In this document: one piece after another, positions 6,807 through 16,059 of the stretch | Numbering within the stretch: the stretch's first letter is position 1 | Layout: each line of letters starts with the position of its first letter | Assembly: GCA_016706255.1 (NCBI GenBank) | Contig: JADJJZ010000015.1 | Span: 12,929-76,928 of the forward strand | Direction of reading: 5' to 3' | Origin: Bacteroidota bacterium | GTDB taxonomy: Bacteria > Bacteroidota > Bacteroidia > Chitinophagales > BACL12 | DNA length: 64,000 nucleotides | Position numbers and translations under genes: made by a program | The notes under the pieces: generated by a model | Database searches by the model: none | What the model was told of the DNA's origin: nothing | Seen by the model: the letters and a program-made list of their open reading frames with translations, nothing else

Positions 6807-9560
6807 TTAATTCACTACAATTTTTTGTTTCACATCTCCAACACTAATGATATAAATTCCACTTCCCAATGTATTAACATCAATACTAATATTATTTTCT
6901 CCGATATTTAATTGTGTATTTTGAATATATACAATTTTACCCGTAATATCACTTAATGTGATATCAATAATTTTGCGCTCATCGCTTCGGTAAAATACAT
7001 TTAATACATCTGAAACCGGATTAGGGAAAATATATAATTCACTTTGAACCTGACCGAATTTAGCAGGAACATAAATTGTTATTTTCGACGAGTTAGCGGA
7101 ATAAACGCCATCGCATTTAGCTTTTACAAATATTTTATTGACAGTGCCCGGAATTAAATCGGTCATGGTATAAGTATTTGAAACGCTAGTATAATTGTAA
7201 CTTAATCCGCCAACTTGTTTACGTGTTATTTTGTAACTATCAGCTCCCGGAATGGCCGTCCAGCTTACTGTTGCAGAGGTTGTAGTAATATCGGTTGCAA
7301 CTAGTCCTGTTGGTGCATTACAATTATCGAGATTGCCAACATACAACCCATTACCAAAACTGGTTACCCAAACTTCATTGGTATTTAAAGGATTAAAAAT
7401 TACACGGACAGGATGTTGAAATGGATAGTTCGGGTCTTTTGTAAATACGGGACTTGCAACGTTCAAATTATTTGTAATCCATAATCCTTCTGATTCGGTT
7501 GTTGCATACATGGTATTTGCATTATTCGGGTCGATGGTAATTGATTCAACGCGGTCTAATGCATTAATTTTTGTCCATGATGTTCCGCGGTTGGTTGTTT
7601 TATAAATTCCACCCAATCCATTTGGTGCACCACCCCAACCGGAAAATACTGCGCAATAAAATGTATTCTGACTTGCATCATTTGCATCAACAATTAAATC
7701 TTTAGTCCAATAAAACATGCCGGGGTCAGAAATATCTGTCCATGTTGTACCGCCATCAGTAGATTTAAATACACCACTGCTGGCAGTAAATACACCTGCT
7801 GCAGTTCTTCTTCCTGAATAAACAGCAATTAAGGTACCGTCATTTAATACATGAATATCGTAAGGGTGTCCTTCAGTGCGTGGAGGGTTAGATAATTTTG
7901 TCCAGGTACTTGCGGCGCCTAAATTAATATTTGAAGAAACATAAATTCCGCCGGTTGTTGAATTAATAACTGCGGCATACATTTTATTGGCAACAAGCGG
8001 ATCAAATGCAAGTCGAATAACCGGATCTGCGAAATCGTGCAGCACGGTCCAGTTTGCACCATTATCTAAAGAAGTTAAAATTCTTCCAGTTGCGCCATTT
8101 ATAACATCATCTTTTAAATACGTGCTTTGATACATATCATGTGCACTTGATGTTGCCGCATATAATTTTCCGCTACCGAAATTTTTAATTACATGGTAAA
8201 CTGAATTTTCGGTAATGCCTGTAAAATTTTTATTCCATTTTGCACCCGCATCACCACTTCTTATTGCTGTGATATCGCTAAAGCCGACAAACATATTATT
8301 TGCATCGCTCCAGCAAATGCTCCAGCAGGAAGTATTTTCGATACCAACACCGGCATAATTTTTTCCTTTAACAATATCTACATTTATCGGATTTTGGTCA
8401 GCAGGATTTACATATTGTTGTTTCCATGTAACACCGCCATCATTTGTAAAATGCGGAAATCCCAAGCCGGTAATTACGGCAACATTTGAATTTGTGGATG
8501 CAACATCAAATCCTTCGGCAAATTCATCATAATACCATCCTTCATCACCATTATCACCCTGATAACCGGTGTAAATATTTTCGTTGTTATTAGTTAATAA
8601 TACTGCTGACCATCCGGCGCCTGCATTTGTTGTTTTATAAACAATAGGATATCCTGTTGAAGAATTGCCGCCTGCCACATAAGCAATATCGATATTATTT
8701 TCGGCCATATCCACAAAAAATGGTTTATTTGAACCACTTATTCCAGTAGCTGCTGCTGTCCATGAAGCGCCAACGGCATAATCCATTTTGTAAATACTTT
8801 TATAGGAATTAAAATCTGCACCTGTAACGCCGGGATAAATATCAACTAAGTCGTAACCAACGATAAAAAATCGAGTTGTTGCTCCGGCTTTAGCACCTGC
8901 AAATGAAATTATTCCTCTACCTACCGGTAATCCGGTTAATGTATTGCTGGTAAATGTTGCACCATTATCGGTACTTACCACTAAATTTTTTGCAGCACCG
9001 ATATAAACATTACTACCATCAAAAAACACGCCGCCAATATGTGCAGCACCACTTCCCATGTTGGTATAAATATTTGTAAAAGATGTGCCACCATTCGATG
9101 AAAAATAAATTCGGTTGTAGGATGCAATTACAATTCGTTGGGTGGAATTATCATCTGCAAAAATGGAATAACATTCGCCACCTGTTGGGTCGGTAATCGG
9201 ATTCCAGGTTATTCCTCCATCGGTTGATTTAACCGGAAATGAAGCTTCTGTAAAAAAATCAAAATTTACGGCGTAACGGATGAGATTATCGGAGGTGAAT
9301 TGCACTTTTGAAGTGGTTACCGATAATAATTCGTTAAAAGGCACTGTAGACCAGCTAACACCGGAATTTGTGGTGTGAAATACCTCGGTCATGTCGCAGC
9401 CGATATACATTTCAGCGGTATTTCCGGGATTCACCGAAGGGGCGAAAAGTGCTCCGCCTCCGCCAATACCGCGACTTTCCCACGTAGCGGGTTGAGCAAA
9501 AAGGGATTGAAAAAAGAGTGTGTGTACGGCAAGGATAAAAACAGGTATAAACTTACGCAT
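6807..9560 (-). CDS. Large secreted BNR/sortilin-type beta-propeller protein with FN3 and T9SS domains
   Basis: 917 residues. A signal peptide covers residues 1-22 (ending LFAQ). Residues about 25-740 hold many BNR/VPS10-like repeats with the S-x-D-x-G-x-T-W box (STDNGATFT, STDGGTTWT, TTNRGTSWT, SLDNGANWT), typical of two seven-bladed propellers as in xyloglucanases, sialidases and sortilin-like proteins. An FN3 domain follows (APTGLVATDITTTSATVSW...), then a T9SS sorting domain (IFPNPVSDVLNVFY to GVYIISV-type strands). The catalytic Asp residues of GH74 cannot be placed with confidence, so it may bind glycans rather than cleave them. Transcription converges with the heme-copper gene at a shared terminator. 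Confidence 0.8.
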   Translation of the reverse strand: MRKFIPVFILAVHTLFFQSLFAQPATWESRGIGGGGALFAPSVNPGNTAEMYIGCDMTEVFHTTNSGVSWSTVPFNELLSVTTSKVQFTSDNLIRYAVNFDFFTEASFPVKSTDGGITWNPITDPTGGECYSIFADDNSTQRIVIASYNRIYFSSNGGTSFTNIYTNMGSGAAHIGGVFFDGSNVYIGAAKNLVVSTDNGATFTSNTLTGLPVGRGIISFAGAKAGATTRFFIVGYDLVDIYPGVTGADFNSYKSIYKMDYAVGASWTAAATGISGSNKPFFVDMAENNIDIAYVAGGNSSTGYPIVYKTTNAGAGWSAVLLTNNNENIYTGYQGDNGDEGWYYDEFAEGFDVASTNSNVAVITGLGFPHFTNDGGVTWKQQYVNPADQNPINVDIVKGKNYAGVGIENTSCWSICWSDANNMFVGFSDITAIRSGDAGAKWNKNFTGITENSVYHVIKNFGSGKLYAATSSAHDMYQSTYLKDDVINGATGRILTSLDNGANWTVLHDFADPVIRLAFDPLVANKMYAAVINSTTGGIYVSSNINLGAASTWTKLSNPPRTEGHPYDIHVLNDGTLIAVYSGRRTAAGVFTASSGVFKSTDGGTTWTDISDPGMFYWTKDLIVDANDASQNTFYCAVFSGWGGAPNGLGGIYKTTNRGTSWTKINALDRVESITIDPNNANTMYATTESEGLWITNNLNVASPVFTKDPNYPFQHPVRVIFNPLNTNEVWVTSFGNGLYVGNLDNCNAPTGLVATDITTTSATVSWTAIPGADSYKITRKQVGGLSYNYTSVSNTYTMTDLIPGTVNKIFVKAKCDGVYSANSSKITIYVPAKFGQVQSELYIFPNPVSDVLNVFYRSDERKIIDITLSDITGKIVYIQNTQLNIGENNISIDVNTLGSGIYIISVGDVKQKIVVN

Positions 9561-9659
9561 ACAATAAAATTTAGGTGGTTAAATGTAAAAAAGGTGTAAT
9601 CAAGTAAAAATAAACAACTTTTTTTCATTCACCAATACCACAAAAGGGTGAGCTAAAGC

Positions 9660-11984
9660 TTAGTGATTATTTACATAATACTCAAAATAGGTGCATTCTT
9701 TAATAGCTTCTTTGTAAAAATCGGTTTCACTGAATTGATTTTTTAAAATGCTGAAATTGGTTTGATATTCCAGTTTAATTCCCGATTCATTTTCATAGTC
9801 ATAATCATCGCTTCTGTAATATTCATTTTGTTCGCACTTGGCAAGCATAAAATAATTTAATGCTGCAAACTGTTTTCCACTACTTTGTTTTGCGGCTAAG
9901 GTGTAATATTTAATTGCCTGGGTCAAATCATATTGATCGTTATAATAGTAATAAAAACTATCGTCAGGGTCAACAGAATTTGTTTCACATCCGTGGCAAC
10001 GGTAGTAATCAAGCGCGTTCCAGGCATTACCCCAATAAGACATATTATAATAAATATTGCCAAGCTGATGGTAAATTTCAGCGCTGTTTTTTGGTTCGGC
10101 GTTGGCTTTAGCCTGTAATTGTAAAATAGTTTCTGCAAGCGTTAATTTATTTAAATCAGTTGGGTAGGCAGAGAAGTCGCAATCGTGACAATCGTTGATA
10201 TGAATGATAAATGGGTCTGCAGAAAGTGATGTAAGCACATCTTGCTGATTTTGTATTTTTTTGAAAATGGCTATTGCTTCATTTAATTTATTTTCCCGCA
10301 TTAATAATGTGCCTTTTATTTCCAGCATAATATCTGCACCATAAGGATATTGTTCAGCTAAAAATGTTTCAAATGCCGATTTTTTAGTTGAAGTGAAAAA
10401 ATCATACAGCTCATCAATCGGTGCTTTTTCCGGTTCTTCATAAATATCATAATATTCAACTGCTCTGGCACGACATAATTCGGCGAGTAATGAATTATTT
10501 GCGCTTAAATACATTTTCATCAAATTGAACATTACTATACGATAAGCATCACTTTTAAATCGGTTGGCATATTCACTTTGATCTTCGGCAACACTCAGCC
10601 ATTTTAAATCGTCGAGTAATTGTTTTTCTAACGCAGGCGTTACTGATGATGCAAGATTTACTTTATTTAAAATAGATGTAATTTTTGCCTGTTGAATTTG
10701 TTGTGCATCACCTTTTGCATTTTGTAACGCCAACTCACACATAGCTTTACAGCGTTCCGGTTTTTGATCAATAAAATATAAAAATGCTGCTGTGTTGTAC
10801 CAGAATGCCGGTGTTCGCATTTTGTTTATCTGAATCCCATTATTAATAACTTCTAAAATGTCAGCAATATCGTTGGGCTCCATTGAAATGTAATTATATT
10901 CGTCGGATATGTCTTCACTATTGCCATTCCACCAGCGCGTAGGCATAGTAGTGCGCTGAATTTTTTCTACCTCGCGTGCAAGTAAAACTTCCAGTTCTTT
11001 TGAACCCGGGTCTATTTTAAGCATTTCATTTAATGCAGGAACTGTTGAATTATTTTGATTAACACCGGTTAAAAACCACAACACATTTTTTTCATGATCA
11101 TTTTTGCACATGCTCAAACATTTTTGCCATGTAGCTTCACTATCCATATAAAAATCGCGTTCAGCGCCTAATCTTCTGCTTAAACAATTATCAAATACCA
11201 ATGCATTGTAATAACCGGCTTCAGCAAATTGATTTAATCGCCAATAAGCACCGGCCATTAAACTCATACTCCAATATTTAATTTGAGTATTGGAATTTTC
11301 GTTGGCTACATATTTATTATAAATATCGATACATTCCTGATACGATTTTGAATAATGCGCACAACGTGCAGCCTGATATGCATATCTCAATTTTATAAAA
11401 GGATCATCCGTTTTTTTTAATTCTTTTAATGCTTCTGATTTAAGTGATGCAAGTAAAGCAGTATCGCGTGGAACGGGTTCCCAGGAATAATCGGGTTGCA
11501 CGTGTGGCTCAACAGTTTTTGCAAAAGTTAAATATTTAAACGAAGGGTCCTTCGGGTTATTCATCCAAAATTTAAGAACCCCATTATTCAGCCATATTTC
11601 GCCAACATTTTTGCTTTTTCCCTTCAATGCAATTGCAAAAGCGCTATAATCATCAACTGAGGTATTGTAAATAATAGATTGAATATCGTTTATTGGTATT
11701 CCTTTGAAATAGCTGCTCCATTCTTCAAGGTTTTGTTGAGTGCCATCAAATAAGGAAAGGTCGATTGTTCCGCCTAATGAACTCCAATCGGTATTAGGGT
11801 CGCCGTTGTAGTAATGTTCGGAGTAATAAAACGGGAATAACTCCGGTAAACCAAGCATTTCCGAATTGAAGGGCGAAAGATTTGACTCATCGATGTCGTA
11901 TCCCCATGAACAGGTATTTGCCAGTTGAAGCGGGAAAATGCAACCCATACAGGTAAACAATATGTAAAACGGAATGGCTTTCAT
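9660..11984 (-). CDS. Secreted TPR-like protein, paralog of its upstream neighbour
   Basis: 774 residues with a signal-like N-terminus ending near ANTCSWG. The protein is mostly helical and carries degenerate tetratricopeptide repeats (for example YAYQAARCAHYSKSYQECIDIYNKY, AEIYHQLGNIYYNMSYWGNAWNALDYY and KYYTLAAKQSSGKQFAALNYFMLAKCE). It is clearly homologous to the 11999-14335 protein over the whole length, sharing an aromatic and acidic N-terminal part (FPFYYSEHYY against YYPFLHSS) and the end (FYKEAIKECTYFEYYVNNH). Cys residues are unusually frequent for an exported protein. The gene lies 14 bases after its paralog and is presumably last in an operon with the lipoprotein at 14298-15330. 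The function is unknown; TPR proteins usually hold complexes together. Confidence 0.7.
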   Translation of the reverse strand: MKAIPFYILFTCMGCIFPLQLANTCSWGYDIDESNLSPFNSEMLGLPELFPFYYSEHYYNGDPNTDWSSLGGTIDLSLFDGTQQNLEEWSSYFKGIPINDIQSIIYNTSVDDYSAFAIALKGKSKNVGEIWLNNGVLKFWMNNPKDPSFKYLTFAKTVEPHVQPDYSWEPVPRDTALLASLKSEALKELKKTDDPFIKLRYAYQAARCAHYSKSYQECIDIYNKYVANENSNTQIKYWSMSLMAGAYWRLNQFAEAGYYNALVFDNCLSRRLGAERDFYMDSEATWQKCLSMCKNDHEKNVLWFLTGVNQNNSTVPALNEMLKIDPGSKELEVLLAREVEKIQRTTMPTRWWNGNSEDISDEYNYISMEPNDIADILEVINNGIQINKMRTPAFWYNTAAFLYFIDQKPERCKAMCELALQNAKGDAQQIQQAKITSILNKVNLASSVTPALEKQLLDDLKWLSVAEDQSEYANRFKSDAYRIVMFNLMKMYLSANNSLLAELCRARAVEYYDIYEEPEKAPIDELYDFFTSTKKSAFETFLAEQYPYGADIMLEIKGTLLMRENKLNEAIAIFKKIQNQQDVLTSLSADPFIIHINDCHDCDFSAYPTDLNKLTLAETILQLQAKANAEPKNSAEIYHQLGNIYYNMSYWGNAWNALDYYRCHGCETNSVDPDDSFYYYYNDQYDLTQAIKYYTLAAKQSSGKQFAALNYFMLAKCEQNEYYRSDDYDYENESGIKLEYQTNFSILKNQFSETDFYKEAIKECTYFEYYVNNH

Positions 11985-11998
11985 TCCACAAATTTATT

Positions 11999-14335
11999 TT
12001 AATGTGTTGTATTTACATAGTATTTGAAGTACTTACATTCATTGATTAAGGCTTTGTAGAATTCGGTATTATTGTAGTTAGTGTTCAAATCGGCAAAACT
12101 TTTCTGGTAGCTTCTTTTACGGCCATTTTTATTATATTCATCATAATCTGATGACAGGTAATAAAATGTTTGTTCACATTTTGCCATCATAAAAACGTTT
12201 AATGCAGCAAATTCTTTGTTGTGTGTATTGAGTACCGCCTGTTTATAATAAAACAGCGCATCACTACAATTATCTGTACCAAAAAAATGGCAGTTTTCGT
12301 TGTAATATTCATCTTCAGATGTAAAACAATAATCATTTTTGAAGTGACTTCCGGCATACCAAGTATTCCCAAATCGGGAAGTGTTATAATATACATTTCC
12401 AAGTTGATTGTAAATACTATCCAATGCGACACCCGGTTGTTTTAGCTCCTTATTTAATTTGATTACGCGATTACAAATATCAAGCTTTGTCATTACCGTT
12501 TTATATTCCGGGGAAGCATAGTCTATTCCTAAGCAATCGTGAATAGTGGATTTAAAAGGATCGAGTTTGATTCCGAAAGTTTTTACTGTTGCGGGATTTT
12601 CAATTTGCTCCAGATATAATTTTGCTTGGTCCCAGTTTCTTTTTGAAATATTTATTGTGCCAAGTAATTCATATAGTTCGTTTTTACTAAACCCTGCCAT
12701 TCGTAATAAAAATTCATCAAATGGTGTGGGTGTTTTGTTTTCATAAAATGGAACGAGCTTTGTTAAAACATTTTCATCCGACTTATAGCGAAAATCAAAG
12801 CTTGTTTCATATATTGCAAAACACAGGGCGTTGCGTGCAACGTCGCCATTTTGTTTATACAGGTCACTCAGTTTTTTCATACTTAAGCGCAATGCATCAT
12901 TATTATATGTTGTTAGCCATTTATCTGACTCGCCATTTTTTTTAAAAGCAGCAAGCCATTCCAACTCAGGAAGAACTTCATCAATTGCTACGGAAGATAT
13001 TTTTTCCATGCTGTTAATTTTATTTAACAACAATAATCTTCTTATTTGGTCATGTAGTTGAATGCTGATGTCTTTTATTTGAAAAGCTTCATTAAGACAG
13101 CGTTCACTTTCCTTATAATTTTTATTTAATGAATACACATATCCAAGGTTACATAACCAGTAGGCTTTGTTTTTAATTTCATTATGCTGAACTGCTTCGT
13201 TGAGCACTTGAATTAATTTATCAGGGCTTGTATAATGTGGACGGGTAATTTTCCAGTTTTGAAAATCACTATATTGATATATGTAGGGCAAATTACGCTG
13301 CGGCAAAATATTTCGCTGATATCGTTCAATTTCGCTGGCACAAAGCACTTCCAAGCCCACATGAGTTGGAGCAAGTTGTAACATTTCGTGTATACTTACG
13401 ATGGCTGCATTTTTATTTTTTACACCGGTTAAAAACCAAAGATTGGCCTTTTCAGTGTTGTTTTTACATGCATTTAATGCAGCGTGCCAAATGGAATCGT
13501 TGTCAACATCGAAATCATTAAAACACACATCTCGTCGGGAAGGGCACTTGGTAAAAATATCGGAAAGTATTAATAATGCTTTTGGTTTATCATACGCATA
13601 GTACATTCCGGCAACATGCACTTCTGCCCAATAATGTAGAACGGAAGTGCTATCATTTTTTAGATATTTTTCAAATGTTTCTAGTGACTTTTCGCGTTGG
13701 TTGTTAACTCTATATTTTCTAACCAATTGATAAGCATAACGGGTTTTTAAAAATGGTGTTTTACACTTTGAAATTTGATTTTCACAAAATTTAATTTGAT
13801 CCGTTAATGAATTTTCCTTTCGGCCTGCTGATTTATTTTGTTCATAATCGTTTTCTTTTTCGGCGGGTGGAGCAATGTAATTCATATATTCCAAAACATC
13901 CAATTGGGTTTTACAACACCAGGCTTTTACTAATGTATTGTTGGCTAATTTTTCAGATAATGGACTCGTGTCGTCGGCTAAATAATCTTTAATAGAATCA
14001 AAGGTGTTTTTATTAGAATTATAAAGCAATTCCCTTAATTCATTTTCGGATATTTTGTGATTGAAATACACACTCCATTCATTTAGAATTACTAATTCTT
14101 CGTTGATTCCAAAATAGGGATAATTCTTGTTATAAGTTGTATCCGGCGCAATCGTTTCATTTCGCGAGGAATGCAAAAAAGGGTAATAAGAAATTGTATT
14201 GTCAACACATTGGTCATATGGTTTTATAACAGACTCATTTCCCGGCCAATAATGTAAACACGCATAAGCAATCGAACAACATGAAATCGCCAAACCACTA
14301 ATTAAAATCGTCAAAAATTTTTTCGAAATTTTCAT
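11999..14335 (-). CDS. Secreted TPR-like protein
   Basis: 778 residues from the ATG at 14335 (MKISKKFLTILIS), which gives a proper signal peptide ending near AYACLHY. A frame extending to 14365 adds ten residues with no leader character. TPR-like helical pairs run through the middle and end (LGNVYYNTSRFGNTW; FYYKQAVLNTHNKEFAALNVFMMAKCE). Paralogous to the next gene downstream. The start lies inside the last codons of the upstream lipoprotein gene (38-base overlap), evidence for translational coupling. Shared extreme C-terminus (YFKYYVN) between the paralogs suggests a conserved contact site. The function is unknown. Confidence 0.7.
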   Translation of the reverse strand: MKISKKFLTILISGLAISCCSIAYACLHYWPGNESVIKPYDQCVDNTISYYPFLHSSRNETIAPDTTYNKNYPYFGINEELVILNEWSVYFNHKISENELRELLYNSNKNTFDSIKDYLADDTSPLSEKLANNTLVKAWCCKTQLDVLEYMNYIAPPAEKENDYEQNKSAGRKENSLTDQIKFCENQISKCKTPFLKTRYAYQLVRKYRVNNQREKSLETFEKYLKNDSTSVLHYWAEVHVAGMYYAYDKPKALLILSDIFTKCPSRRDVCFNDFDVDNDSIWHAALNACKNNTEKANLWFLTGVKNKNAAIVSIHEMLQLAPTHVGLEVLCASEIERYQRNILPQRNLPYIYQYSDFQNWKITRPHYTSPDKLIQVLNEAVQHNEIKNKAYWLCNLGYVYSLNKNYKESERCLNEAFQIKDISIQLHDQIRRLLLLNKINSMEKISSVAIDEVLPELEWLAAFKKNGESDKWLTTYNNDALRLSMKKLSDLYKQNGDVARNALCFAIYETSFDFRYKSDENVLTKLVPFYENKTPTPFDEFLLRMAGFSKNELYELLGTINISKRNWDQAKLYLEQIENPATVKTFGIKLDPFKSTIHDCLGIDYASPEYKTVMTKLDICNRVIKLNKELKQPGVALDSIYNQLGNVYYNTSRFGNTWYAGSHFKNDYCFTSEDEYYNENCHFFGTDNCSDALFYYKQAVLNTHNKEFAALNVFMMAKCEQTFYYLSSDYDEYNKNGRKRSYQKSFADLNTNYNNTEFYKALINECKYFKYYVNTTH

Positions 14336-15330
14336 GGGTATAATTTTGTAAAATAATTGTGTCAAGATGATATAAAATGATATTTCTATCGGCAGGAGGA
14401 AGTTCCTTCGATAACTGTTGTGCAGCCTGTAAAGTTAATTCGGGGGTCATGGTTTCAAGTTTTAAAATATTGCCTTCTACAAAAAATTGACCGCTGAAAT
14501 AAAAATTGCTTTTAGCTGCATACAGGTTTTCACTTTTTTTTATAAAATACTTTTCATCTACCTGTGCCGGATAAAGGGGATAAAATATTTTCATTAATTC
14601 CTGTCCGTCAAACAACAGGCCCCAACTATAACAGGGCAATGCAGCATCCAAAGGAAGCGGGTATTCGCTGATACGGTTGGTGTATAATTCTGCTGTGGCA
14701 GCATCATAAATGGAATTTTCAGCAGAAATATCTTCAATATTGCCCATATTGTAAAACATAAGCATACCGCGGTTTACCGGTGGAATTCCGGTTTGTTCGG
14801 CATATTTTATCTGATGTAAACGTATGGTTGCACTCCACAAAGTATTTTTCCAGTCGGGAAAATTTTTCATGGTACTGATTAACAGAAAATAATTTTCGCG
14901 GGTAGATTCGGTCCAGTCGCAATCAAGTTGAATTTCCTGAGGCGTTGTTATTTTATTTGTCTCAATAACACCCTGAATCCGTTTTGAAATTTTTTTGCGC
15001 GAGCATTGTCGTTTGAGCTGAATCCAGGTGTGACAGGGTTTCGTTTGTAATAAATACTACCGGTATAATTTCAATGCCCGCGGGTATTTCGGATGAAAAA
15101 TGAATATCTGCAACCGGTGATGGCTGGGCTGTAGCCTTATCCCAATTAACATCAAAAAATTTTACGTAGAGTTTATTTATTTCAAGTGAGGTGAGGGTGT
15201 TCAGGGTTTCATTAGAAAGCGTAAAATCCTGCTGCCAGTAATAAAAACACCTGTTTACTATAGATTTATCTTTATTACAGCCGATTAATGAAAATGAAAA
15301 AATGCAAAATAACCCAATCCACAAACGCAT
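14298..15330 (-). CDS. Lipoprotein, probably TIM-barrel-like, frameshifted in a T7 run
   Basis: The N-terminal frame (15330-14962) gives a lipoprotein signal with lipobox LIGC and then YYWQQDF, LYVKFFDVNWD and IPVVFI strands. It breaks at the T-run 14990-14996. Removing one base continues into the 14870-14298 frame through ISKRIQGVIETN, LDCDWT, LWSATIRLHQ and MLMFYNMG, giving about 343 residues. The alternation of beta-strand and helix, with acidic residues at strand ends (FDVNWD, LDCDWT, MGNIED), looks like a glycosidase-type TIM barrel such as DUF3142; this is a fold impression, not an identification. It heads an operon with the two TPR proteins, with which it overlaps. The frameshift is probably a sequence error. 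Confidence 0.6.
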
Positions 15331-15380
15331 GAATCAAAGTTCGGAAACATTTTGGTAATTGGCCATCAAACCCGGGCATA

Positions 15381-15406
15381 AAAAAATCCCCGCCGTAGCG
15401 AGGATT
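15381..15406 (-). terminator. Rho-independent terminator
   Basis: Read on the minus strand, AATCCTCG and CGGGGATT pair around CTACGG and are followed by a run of T. It lies 48 bases after the stop of the DUF2231-like gene and ends the PadR-PspC-membrane protein transcript. Confidence 0.75.
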
Positions 15407-15453
15407 ATAACACATATTAAATACATCTTTATAAATAAACCTGCTAAACAGGT

Positions 15454-16002
15454 TTAATCATCTTCTTCAGCATCTTCACCTGCTTCTCCCCCTCCTTGCT
15501 CTGCTGCATTATTTGCCGGCGTTGTTTTGCTGCTGCCGATATTTATTTCACCCCGTATTTCACTATGACGTATTTCACCACCGGTTAAACCAACGTAACT
15601 CATATATCCCGAACTGGCAATGGCACCAACAAAAGTTGCAATCAGTAAAAATTTAGCAGCTTTTGGAAATTTGAGTTTTGCAATTCCTGCGCAGGCAGCA
15701 AAAATGCCGGTTATTAATATAATTTTTAAGCCTATAGATGCTGCATCTTCATGTGTATGTATACTTTGATGGGACACACCTGCAATTTCTTCAACCATTT
15801 CTTCAGCACCTTCACCGGTGTTATTTGCAATAATTGCCGTAACAGCACCGATTATTAAAAGCAGAAATGCAGCATTATTGAGGTTACTTTTTTTGAACAC
15901 TAAATTCAAAACAAGGAACAGTGTGCCCATTATACTAAGTATAATCGGGAAATGGTTAATCAAAAGGTGCCAGTGGGCGGTACTAATTTGCATAATATTC
16001 AT
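15454..16002 (-). CDS. DUF2231-like membrane protein with acidic tail
   Basis: 182 residues. The start at 16002 gives MNIMQISTAHWHLLINHFPI; the second Met is also possible. Four hydrophobic helices lie at about residues 15-35, 42-60, 90-110 and 117-135. The NHFP segment at the start of helix 1 and conserved His residues between helices (SHQSIHTHED) are typical of DUF2231-like proteins that resemble cytochrome subunits; the His may bind heme, but no enzyme function is established. The C-terminal 35 residues are disordered and end in Glu/Asp (GEAGEDAEEDD). It follows the PspC gene by 57 bases and precedes a terminator. Confidence 0.6.
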   Translation of the reverse strand: MNIMQISTAHWHLLINHFPIILSIMGTLFLVLNLVFKKSNLNNAAFLLLIIGAVTAIIANNTGEGAEEMVEEIAGVSHQSIHTHEDAASIGLKIILITGIFAACAGIAKLKFPKAAKFLLIATFVGAIASSGYMSYVGLTGGEIRHSEIRGEINIGSSKTTPANNAAEQGGGEAGEDAEEDD

Positions 16003-16059
16003 TTTTATTTAAAGTTATAAAATTAATTATTTCACTTTAAATATGCCTTATTTGAAATA

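Noticed and set aside
9923..10138. Short membrane-like frames inside the TPR protein genes
   Set aside because: They are shadows in other frames of long coding genes, with hydrophobicity produced by A/T-rich codons.
14870..14962. Two separate genes for the lipoprotein, instead of one broken gene
   Set aside because: The two frames join through sequence that reads naturally after removing one base in a T7 run, and the second frame has no start signal of its own.
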